DNA of 11,659 nt from Candidatus Iainarchaeum sp. (GTDB lineage Archaea > B1Sed10-29), in assembly GCA_003551125.1 (NCBI GenBank), contig PULY01000059.1, positions 1-11,659 on the forward strand, read 5' to 3'. A model generated the notes under the pieces. The model worked only from the letters and a program-made list of their open reading frames with translations, did no database searches and had not been told where the DNA came from. Both the position numbers and the translations under genes were made by a program. Shown here in pieces: positions 6,978-11,659 of the stretch. Numbering within the stretch: the first letter of the stretch is position 1; each line of letters starts with the position of its first letter.

Positions 6978-7364
6978 CTACAAGTATTTTTTCAAAGCTT
7001 TTTTCGTTTTTGAAAGATTGTCCGTAGTTAAAGCTATTTTTAAGTTCTTTTGTTCTTCTCCCAGTACATAAATCGAATTTATATTTATCTTTTTATGCGC
7101 TAATTCTCTTGTCACTTTGCCTAACTCTCCTGGTCGATTCATTAAATTTATTATCATCATATCGGTTACTTCTGGATTGTAACCTATCTTTTTCAGTGTT
7201 TCCTCCGCTGTTTTTGGGTTATCAGTAACAAAGTGTAATATTCCCTTATCGTTTAGGGATTTACCAAACAAGCTCTCCATGTTTATTCCTACTTCCCCTA
7301 ATTTCGTACTTATCTTAGCTATTTCTCCAGGGTTATTTTCAAGTTCTAATTTAATTTGTTTCAT
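6978..7364 (-). CDS. Tandem ACT-domain protein (COG4747-like)
   Basis: 128-residue protein made of two ACT domains. The first is at 1-65, with NNPGEIAKISTKLGEVGINMESLF. The second is at about 70-128, with NRPGELGKVTRELAHKKININSI, and the repeated PGE(I/L)-K-(S/T)--L----IN pattern is the ACT signature. ACT pairs bind small ligands, most often amino acids, at their interface; there is no catalytic domain. A strong ribosome site (GAGGTGG on the - strand, 7369-7375) lies four bases before the start. It sits 17 bases after the TrmB-like regulator and 27 bases before the tRNA thiolation gene, so it is part of their operon. It may sense an amino acid for the regulator, but that is inference from position and fold. 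Confidence 0.86.
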   Translation of the reverse strand: MKQIKLELENNPGEIAKISTKLGEVGINMESLFGKSLNDKGILHFVTDNPKTAEETLKKIGYNPEVTDMMIINLMNRPGELGKVTRELAHKKININSIYVLGEEQKNLKIALTTDNLSKTKKALKKYL

Positions 7365-7381
7365 TTTTCCACCTCATTTTT

Positions 7382-8125
7382 TCATCTGTTTTCTTTTAAT
7401 ATTTTTGAATCTTTCCATAGTACTTCCAAGAAATTCTTTACGTGTAATGCCATTTGAGAGTTATCCAACCAAGCACCTACTGCTGGTAGTTGAGGAGCTA
7501 ATAATACTTCATCTCCATCTGAAACTATGTCTATTCCATGTATTCTATCTCTTGTTCTTACTAATGCTATTTTTTTTATTTTTTCAATATCTTCTCCTTC
7601 TTCTATTGATATTTTTATCTTTACTCCTCTTTCTTTTGCTTTTTCAAGTTCTTCGTAGATCTCTTCATTTAAGATATCTGCATCAGGGGTATTCATTAAA
7701 ATGCTTTTTTTGGACCTGTTTATTATCTCCTTCATTTTTCTTATAACTGAATCATAACCTTTTATTCCCCATACGAGTGCTGGAACAGTTTCCATATTTT
7801 CTTCTCCTTTCAATTTTTCAAGTTTTTCCATCGCATTTTCTCTTGCTTCTTCTAATTCTTTTCTTTTCTCTTTTTCAACTTCTCTAAGAACTTCTTTTGG
7901 TCCCAGAGCTTTGAAAAGTTGTGGTCTTCCTCCTTGTGTTTCTACGAATCCTTTTCTATTTAATCTTTCAAGTACTGAGTATAGATTAGATCTTGGAACA
8001 TCACATATTTGTGATAGTTCCGTAACTGTTGATGTAGTTCCCGCTGAAACTAATGCTGTGTATGCTTTTGACTCATATTCTGATAATCCAAATGTTTGTA
8101 GGTCTTTAACTAAATTTGAATCCAT
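7382..8125 (-). CDS. TrmB-family transcriptional regulator
   Basis: 247-residue TrmB-type regulator. Residues 8-72 form the winged helix-turn-helix (GLSEYESKAYTALVSAG, then TVTELSQICDVPRSNLYSVL as recognition region, and a wing around GFVETQGG). A Lys/Glu-rich coiled coil (about 75-108) probably dimerises. The remainder (about 112-240) resembles the phospholipase-D-like effector domain of short TrmB proteins, with strands KKSILMNTPD and GVKIKISIEEG. In Thermococcales, TrmB proteins sense sugars; without the full sugar-binding lobe the ligand here cannot be read from sequence. AAGGAGA on the - strand (8132-8138) precedes the start. It is transcribed divergently from the Tes-like gene, and a perfect inverted repeat (8166-8192) lies between them, a likely site for this regulator. 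Confidence 0.88.
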   Translation of the reverse strand: MDSNLVKDLQTFGLSEYESKAYTALVSAGTTSTVTELSQICDVPRSNLYSVLERLNRKGFVETQGGRPQLFKALGPKEVLREVEKEKRKELEEARENAMEKLEKLKGEENMETVPALVWGIKGYDSVIRKMKEIINRSKKSILMNTPDADILNEEIYEELEKAKERGVKIKISIEEGEDIEKIKKIALVRTRDRIHGIDIVSDGDEVLLAPQLPAVGAWLDNSQMALHVKNFLEVLWKDSKILKENR

Positions 8126-8131
8126 TTTATG

Positions 8132-8138
8132 TCTCCTT
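8132..8138 (-). promoter_or_regulatory. Ribosome binding site of the TrmB-like gene
   Basis: AAGGAGA on the - strand, six bases before the ATG at 8125, supports that start and implies a leadered mRNA that begins upstream of 8138. No strong TATA box is visible on this strand. The best-placed AT element (AATATTCA, about 8164-8171) overlaps the left arm of the inverted repeat. Confidence 0.55.
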
Positions 8139-8165
8139 GTTTTTTTCTAAAATTTCATTGAGTGA

Positions 8166-8192
8166 ATATTGTTGTGGTATTTACAACAATAT
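8166..8192. promoter_or_regulatory. Perfect 10-bp inverted repeat between the trmB-like and tes-like genes: candidate operator
   Basis: ATATTGTTGT (8166-8175) and ACAACAATAT (8183-8192) are exact reverse complements separated by seven bases. The site lies in the 145-base divergent gap, ending 16 bases before the TATA box of the + strand gene and overlapping the position expected for the - strand TATA. For TrmB-family regulators, sites upstream of the factor B element are associated with activation and sites on the TATA with repression, so one site could activate the + strand operon and repress the regulator. Binding by the neighbouring regulator is inferred from location, not shown. Confidence 0.65.
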
Positions 8193-8208
8193 GTTTTTAA
8201 AGCTCTTC

Positions 8209-8216
8209 ATATAAAA
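8209..8216 (+). promoter_or_regulatory. TATA box of the Tes-like operon
   Basis: ATATAAAA at 8209-8216 is a clear archaeal TATA box. Initiation about 25 bases downstream (near 8238) would give a leader of roughly 33 bases before the ATG at 8271. The leader has only a poor ribosome site (AGTGGT, about 8262-8267). Confidence 0.6.
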
Positions 8217-8232
8217 CATTTAGTAGAAGAAA

Positions 8233-8256
8233 AATCAGGTTAACTTTATTCTGATT
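8233..8256 (+). repeat. Short inverted repeat at the start of the Tes-like gene leader
   Basis: AATCAG (8233-8238) and CTGATT (8251-8256) are reverse complements with a 12-base spacer. They straddle the expected transcription start, so the pair could be a second protein site or, if initiation is earlier, a weak hairpin. Six base pairs can arise by chance in such DNA. Confidence 0.25.
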
Positions 8257-8270
8257 CAATTAGTGGTTAA

Positions 8271-10076
8271 ATGACGGAAATAATAAGAGGAAAGCTATAC
8301 CCAAAGGACCGTTTAGTAGAAACAGATGCGGGAGTAGTTTCAGTTAGTAAGAATGTGGATATAAGCGACTCTGAAGTAAAGAAGGAGGTTAGTAGCCTCA
8401 CAAATCTACCTGAAGAAAAAGCATTCAGGATTACTGTTTCATTGTGTCCTGAATGTGTTGAAGAGGAAAAATTTAGCGACATGAGGATTCCCGCAGTCCT
8501 TTATGTCGAAGATAACCATGTGAAAATGAAAAAAGAATGTGAAGAGCATGGTGAAATACAATCTATTTATTGGGAAGATGCTGAGAAATATTTTCAGGCT
8601 GCAAAAGAAGCTGACTGGAAGGGAAAGAAATTAAAAAATCCTGATGTAAAAATAAAAGAAGAAGATATAAATTGTCCTCTTAATTGTGGTTTATGTGAAA
8701 AACACAAGTCTCATACAAACTTAGGTAACATAGCAGTAACTAACAGATGTCCTTTAAATTGTTTTTATTGTTTCTTCTTCGCAAAAGAAGGAGAACCTAT
8801 TTATGAGCCAAGTCAAGCACAAATAAGAGACATGGCTAAGAGAATGAAACAAGAAGAACCAGTAGGATGTAATGCAATACAGATAACAGGTGGAGAACCT
8901 CTAGTAAGAGACGATATAACTGAAGTTGTAAAAATATTTAGAGAAGAAGGCTACGATCACGTTCAAATGAATACAGAAGGAATAAATATAGCAGAAGATC
9001 CTGAAATAGCTAAAGAATTGAAAGAGGCAGGAACAAATGTATATTACTTAAGTTTTGACGGTACAAATCCACAAGTAAACCCAAAGAATTATTGGGAAGC
9101 TCCAAAAGCTATACAAAATATAAGAGAAGCAGGTTCAGTAATTGTGTTGGTTCCAACAGTAATAGGAAACCACAACGATGATCAATTAGGAGACATAATT
9201 AAATTTGCATCTTCAAACATCGATGTAATAAGTGGAATAAATTTTCAACCCGTTAGTTTAGTGGGAAGAATGCCTAAAAATCAAAGAGAAAAACAAAGAA
9301 TCACGATTCCTGGCGCTATAGAAAAAATAGAAGATCAAACAAATGGTCAAATAAAAAAGGAAGATTTCTACCCTATACCATCAATAACAAATGTAAGTGA
9401 CTTAATAGAACAGTTTACAGGTAAAGATCAATATAGATTAAGCCCACATTTCGCATGTGGAGCAGCAACCTACGTTTACATAGATCAAGAGAACAATGAA
9501 TTGATTCCAATAACCAGATTCATAGATGTTGATGGATTAATGAAATATTTAGGTAAAATATCCGAAGAAATAGAAACATCTAGATTCAAAAAAATAGCCA
9601 AAACAAAAGCGGGAATGAAGCTTCTCCTTGGAATCAGTAAATTCATAGATGAAGAGAAAAAACCAAAGGGACTCAACTTGAAAAAATCTCTGAGAAAAGC
9701 AATAACGGCAAATGACTATGAGGCATTGGCAGATTTCCACCATAAATCATTATTCATTGGATTCATGCATTTCCAAGATCCTTACAACTACGATGTAGAC
9801 AGAGTAGAAAGATGTGTAATACACTACACTCTTCCAGATGGAAGAGTAATCCCATTCTGTGCCTTCAATGTAATACCTGAACTTTATAGAGATAAAATAC
9901 AAAGAGAATACAGCATGCCACCTGAAGAATGGGAAAAGAGAACAGGTAAGAAATTACAAGATGACAATTATATCAGAGATATATCGGAAGAGAAGAAAAA
10001 AGAAGTAAATGAATACTACAAAGAACACTTAGAAAATCCTTTCATGACTCAAAAAGAAAGAAAAAATAATGATTAA
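8271..10076 (+). CDS. tes: COG1964 radical-SAM protein, tetraether lipid synthase (Tes)-like
   Basis: 601-residue radical-SAM protein of the MJ0619/Tes family. Tes joins the phytanyl chains of two archaeal diether lipids to give membrane-spanning tetraethers. Visible parts: an N-terminal metal knuckle SLCPEC (C59, C62) with C90 and H93 in CEEHG; CPLNCGLC (C135, C139, C142), an auxiliary cluster motif; TNRCPLNCFYC (C160, C164, C167), the SAM-cleaving CX3CX2C; TGGEP at 206-210; then C396 (HFACGAATY), C515 and C530 in the family's C-terminal block (ERCVIHYTLPDGRVIPFCAFN). No membrane segment is obvious. It appears longer than MJ0619 (about 500 residues as I recall), with a charged region at 430-480 and a charged tail. 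Family membership is firm; lipid coupling is the best guess, since COG1964 contains uncharacterised paralogues. It heads a three-gene overlapping operon. Confidence 0.82.
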   Translation: MTEIIRGKLYPKDRLVETDAGVVSVSKNVDISDSEVKKEVSSLTNLPEEKAFRITVSLCPECVEEEKFSDMRIPAVLYVEDNHVKMKKECEEHGEIQSIYWEDAEKYFQAAKEADWKGKKLKNPDVKIKEEDINCPLNCGLCEKHKSHTNLGNIAVTNRCPLNCFYCFFFAKEGEPIYEPSQAQIRDMAKRMKQEEPVGCNAIQITGGEPLVRDDITEVVKIFREEGYDHVQMNTEGINIAEDPEIAKELKEAGTNVYYLSFDGTNPQVNPKNYWEAPKAIQNIREAGSVIVLVPTVIGNHNDDQLGDIIKFASSNIDVISGINFQPVSLVGRMPKNQREKQRITIPGAIEKIEDQTNGQIKKEDFYPIPSITNVSDLIEQFTGKDQYRLSPHFACGAATYVYIDQENNELIPITRFIDVDGLMKYLGKISEEIETSRFKKIAKTKAGMKLLLGISKFIDEEKKPKGLNLKKSLRKAITANDYEALADFHHKSLFIGFMHFQDPYNYDVDRVERCVIHYTLPDGRVIPFCAFNVIPELYRDKIQREYSMPPEEWEKRTGKKLQDDNYIRDISEEKKKEVNEYYKEHLENPFMTQKERKNND

Positions 10077-10311
10077 AATGAATAGCTACTGGAGAGTACA
10101 AGGAAAAAAGAATGGAAAATGGATCAATAAAAGCGCTCAATGGAGAGACAGAAAACCAAGTAGAGAAGAAGCAAGAGATCTTTTCAAAGGAGTAAGAAAA
10201 GAGTATAATTCAATTAGATTAATAAAAATAGATGAAGATAAAGAAAAAATTGAATGGGAAGATAAAGATCTTCTAAAACAAGAAATTCCAATAGAAACAG
10301 TTAAAAAATGA
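10069..10311 (+). CDS. Small protein of unknown function in the Tes-like operon
   Basis: 80 residues from the ATG at 10069, or 77 from the ATG at 10078 (MNSYWRVQGKK), which may be the true start because it follows the tes stop by one base while 10069 overlaps it by eight. I do not recognise the family. The first half is basic and aromatic (YWRVQGKKNGKWINKSAQWRDRKPS), suggesting two short strands and a nucleic-acid- or phosphate-binding surface. A helix (REEARDLFKGVRKEY) and a strand (SIRLIKIDED) follow, then an acidic tail. No signal peptide, membrane segment or cysteine is seen. Its stop overlaps the next gene's ATG, and codon use matches its neighbours, so it is very probably a real operon member. 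Confidence 0.66.
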   Translation: MIKMNSYWRVQGKKNGKWINKSAQWRDRKPSREEARDLFKGVRKEYNSIRLIKIDEDKEKIEWEDKDLLKQEIPIETVKK

Positions 10312-10565
10312 TAAAAATGTCAAGGGAAAAAATAGGAACAGTTAAGAAATTCAAAGAAATGAAGGGTTCTGAAGCAAAAATAACAATAGAGAAAAACGGA
10401 AAACTGAAAAAAGGAGATAAGATAGCAGTCCTCGGACCAGTGGCCTACAATCCATTTATAGTTAATGAAATAGAATCTGAAAAAGAATCTGAAATAACTG
10501 TAATAGCTAAATCTGAAGAAAAAGTAACTGCTAGAGAGAATACAACTGTGTACAAAATTAATTAA
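10308..10565 (+). CDS. Translation-factor domain-2-like beta-barrel protein
   Basis: 85 residues from 10308, or 82 from the second ATG at 10317. The pattern IGTVKKF---KGSEAKITIE-NGKLKKGDKIAVLGP, then strand-turn repeats to TTVYKI, matches the small stand-alone archaeal proteins related to domain 2 of EF-Tu/IF2 (I recall the 'translation elongation factor-like' family of about 80-90 residues). GKLKKGDKI at about 30-39 is the signature of that barrel. It lacks any GTPase domain. In translation GTPases the barrel contacts RNA or protein; the stand-alone form has no established role known to me. It overlaps the preceding gene by four bases (ATGA) and is the last gene of the operon. Confidence 0.66.
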   Translation: MIKMSREKIGTVKKFKEMKGSEAKITIEKNGKLKKGDKIAVLGPVAYNPFIVNEIESEKESEITVIAKSEEKVTARENTTVYKIN

Positions 10566-10585
10566 TTGAAAATTTAATACATCTA

Positions 10586-10615
10586 TTTTTTGAAGAATCT
10601 ATTGAGCTTCTTCAA
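10586..10615 (+). terminator. Possible terminator region after the Tes-like operon
   Basis: Six T in a row (10586-10591) follow the last + strand stop by about 20 bases and could end transcription. An exact 8-base inverted repeat (TTGAAGAA at 10590-10597, TTCTTCAA at 10608-10615, 10-base spacer) overlaps the end of the T-run and the convergent gene's last codons. Whether it acts on either strand is unclear. Confidence 0.35.
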
Positions 10616-10943
10616 CGAGCTTTTTCCTAATTTTTTCTAAGTTCTTTATATCTTCTTCCATTTTTTCAGATATTCCCTTTCTTCCTTTCTTTTCAGCAAT
10701 ATCAAGTAATTGTTTTTTCTGCCTTATAGATTTTCTAAGAGTCTTACTCGCATCGGATTTAGGCATTCTATTGAGTTTCTCAACTATCTTTTCTCTTCCC
10801 TTTTTATCTTTTAGGTTTCCATATGAATTGATTGAAGGTGTAACTCTTCCTGGTTCTCTTATATTCTTAACTGGTTGAAAACTTTCTTTCTCCCTCTTTT
10901 TCTTCTTTTTCTTTTTTTCAAAAAATCTTTTTAAGGGACTCAT
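10599..10943 (-). CDS. Small, very basic protein of unknown function
   Basis: 114 residues, rich in Lys and Arg, family not recognised. It opens MSPLKRFFE followed by seven consecutive Lys (10-16), then a Pro/Gly-containing segment (SFQPVKNIREPGRVTPSINSYGNL, about 21-46), then a helical, heptad-like C-terminal half (REKIVEKLNRM to the end, about 50-114) that could form a coiled-coil hairpin. No cysteines, signal peptide or membrane segment. Such composition suits binding to rRNA or DNA, but that is inference. The ATG at 10943 lacks a well-spaced ribosome site: AGGAGA (10961-10966) is 17 bases away and better placed for a three-codon upstream frame. The poly-Lys run could be an AT-rich artefact of composition, but the patterned remainder argues for a real gene. 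Divergent from thrS. Confidence 0.58.
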   Translation of the reverse strand: MSPLKRFFEKKKKKKKREKESFQPVKNIREPGRVTPSINSYGNLKDKKGREKIVEKLNRMPKSDASKTLRKSIRQKKQLLDIAEKKGRKGISEKMEEDIKNLEKIRKKLVEEAQ

Positions 10944-10960
10944 GGTATCATACGTTTTTT

Positions 10961-10966
10961 TCTCCT
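10961..10966 (-). promoter_or_regulatory. Ribosome binding site with a three-codon leader frame before the basic-protein gene
   Basis: AGGAGA on the - strand lies nine bases before an ATG at 10951 that reads Met-Ile-Pro-stop; its TGA overlaps the ATG of the 114-residue gene. Ribosomes could load here and restart on the main gene. It may be chance. Confidence 0.3.
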
Positions 10967-11020
10967 AATTTAATTTAGAAATTTGCAGTACTTAAATCCA
11001 GTATGTTATCAATCAGTATA

Positions 11021-11072
11021 ATTATATATACGGAGTAAATAAATTAATTACTGTGAATCTAGCAAAGAGGAG
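11021..11072 (+). promoter_or_regulatory. thrS promoter and ribosome binding site
   Basis: ATTATATATA at 11021-11030 is a good TATA box, predicting initiation near 11050. AGGAG at 11068-11072 lies six bases before the ATG at 11079 and fixes the start. I see no hairpin leader or other sign of RNA-level control in the short leader. Confidence 0.65.
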
Positions 11073-11078
11073 AAGAAT

Positions 11079-11659
11079 ATGAAAATACTTTCTATACATG
11101 CAGATCATCTTGAATACGAGGCAAAGAAAAAAGCAATAAAAAATGCTGAAGAGCCTGAAAAAAGAAAAGAGAGAATAGAAGAATGTCTAGTTGTTTTTCA
11201 AGGTTCAGAGAAGATAGATGAGGGTAAAGAAGAAATAATAGCTGAAAAAACAGTTGAAGAAATACTGGACATATCTGAAAAAGTAAACACTGGTAAAATA
11301 GTACTATATCCATTTGTACACTTAACGGAAGATCCTTCTTCACCAAAGACAGCTCAAAAAATAATTAAGAAAGAAGAGAAATTACTCAAAGAGACAAATT
11401 TAGAGGTTCATAAATCGCCTTTCGGATGGTATAAATCATTTGATATTAAATGTAAAGGACATCCATTATCAGAATTAAGTAGAAGAATAACTTCCGATGA
11501 AAAAAAAGAGATAGAATCCGAGGCCTTGAAAGCGGAAGAAGATCTTGAATCAACATGGGCTATAATGGAACCCAACGGAGAGGTACACGAACTAGAAATA
11601 AATGGAAATAAAATAAAAGGATATGATTTTTCAGATAAAGAAGCACTAAAAGACTTTAC
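11079..11659 (+). CDS. thrS: Threonyl-tRNA synthetase, N-terminal part (cut by window end)
   Basis: 193 complete codons of ThrRS are present and the frame is open at the window end. ThrRS charges tRNA(Thr). The fragment is the archaeal editing domain, related to D-aminoacyl-tRNA deacylase, which removes mischarged serine. Its signatures are MKILSIHADHLEYEAKKKA (1-19), IVLYPFVHLTEDPSSP (74-89, with H81), and SPFGWYKSFDIKCKGHPLSELSR (113-135), where K119 in GWYK matches the lysine important for editing in Pyrococcus ThrRS. Residues about 140-193 begin the linker leading to the catalytic core, which lies beyond the window. The domain is archaea-specific; bacterial ThrRS has an unrelated N-terminus. 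Own promoter and strong ribosome site; divergent from the basic-protein gene. Confidence 0.95.
   Translation, partial: MKILSIHADHLEYEAKKKAIKNAEEPEKRKERIEECLVVFQGSEKIDEGKEEIIAEKTVEEILDISEKVNTGKIVLYPFVHLTEDPSSPKTAQKIIKKEEKLLKETNLEVHKSPFGWYKSFDIKCKGHPLSELSRRITSDEKKEIESEALKAEEDLESTWAIMEPNGEVHELEINGNKIKGYDFSDKEALKDF

Noticed and set aside
11016..11031. GTATA/TATAC inverted repeat at the thrS promoter
   Set aside because: Only five base pairs and made almost wholly of the TATA box itself, so it is expected by chance.
11031..11078. T-box or other RNA control of thrS
   Set aside because: The leader predicted from the TATA box is under 30 bases, with no stem-loops; T-boxes are a bacterial feature.
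1..11659. CRISPR arrays, tRNA or rRNA genes, insertion sequences
   Set aside because: No regularly spaced repeats, no tRNA-like cloverleaf or rRNA stretches, and no transposase or integrase genes were seen in the short intergenic gaps or the coding frames.

Overview
This window is from an AT-rich archaeal chromosome. The archaeal assignment rests on several independent markers: the archaea-only GatD/GatE amidotransferase, a ThrRS with the archaeal D-aminoacyl-tRNA-deacylase-like N-terminal domain, a TrmB-family regulator, a COG1964 radical-SAM protein of the tetraether lipid synthase type, TATA-box promoters and AGGTGA/GAGGTG ribosome binding sites. Codon choice is strongly A-ending (ATA, AAA, GAA, AGA) and the proteins are rich in Lys and Glu. 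I cannot place the lineage further. Coding density is high and no gap between genes exceeds about 150 bases.

Region 1 (51-5403, + strand) is a tight four-gene operon: elp3, gatD, a UPF0200-like P-loop kinase and gatE. Elp3 modifies wobble uridine 34 of tRNAs, and GatDE converts Glu-tRNA(Gln) to Gln-tRNA(Gln). Region 2 (about 5432-6009, + strand) is a small toxin-antitoxin module, a ribbon-helix-helix antitoxin followed by a RelE/ParE-type toxin, with its own TATA box and a 13-bp imperfect palindrome just upstream that is a good operator candidate. Region 3 (6036-8125, - strand) is a three-gene operon read as TrmB-like regulator, tandem-ACT protein and NcsA/TtuA-type tRNA 2-thiolation enzyme.

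Region 4 (8126-8270) is a divergent control region. It holds a perfect 10-bp inverted repeat (ATATTGTTGT / ACAACAATAT, 7-bp spacer) upstream of a clear TATA box. Region 5 (8271-10565, + strand) is a Tes-like radical-SAM gene followed without gaps by two small genes, an unknown 77-80-residue protein and a translation-factor-domain-2-like beta-barrel. Region 6 (10599-11659) has a small very basic unknown protein on the - strand and, divergent from it, thrS, which runs off the window end.

The shared theme is tRNA decoding. Elp3 (cm5U34-type chemistry), NcsA (s2U34, or s2U54 if it is TtuA), GatDE (Gln-tRNA) and ThrRS lie within 12 kb. Elp3 and NcsA products would meet on tRNA-Lys, -Glu and -Gln, and GatDE makes Gln-tRNA. 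The parts I find least explained are the Tes-like operon with its two small partner genes and the TrmB operator candidate, the kinase between gatD and gatE, and the basic 114-residue protein.
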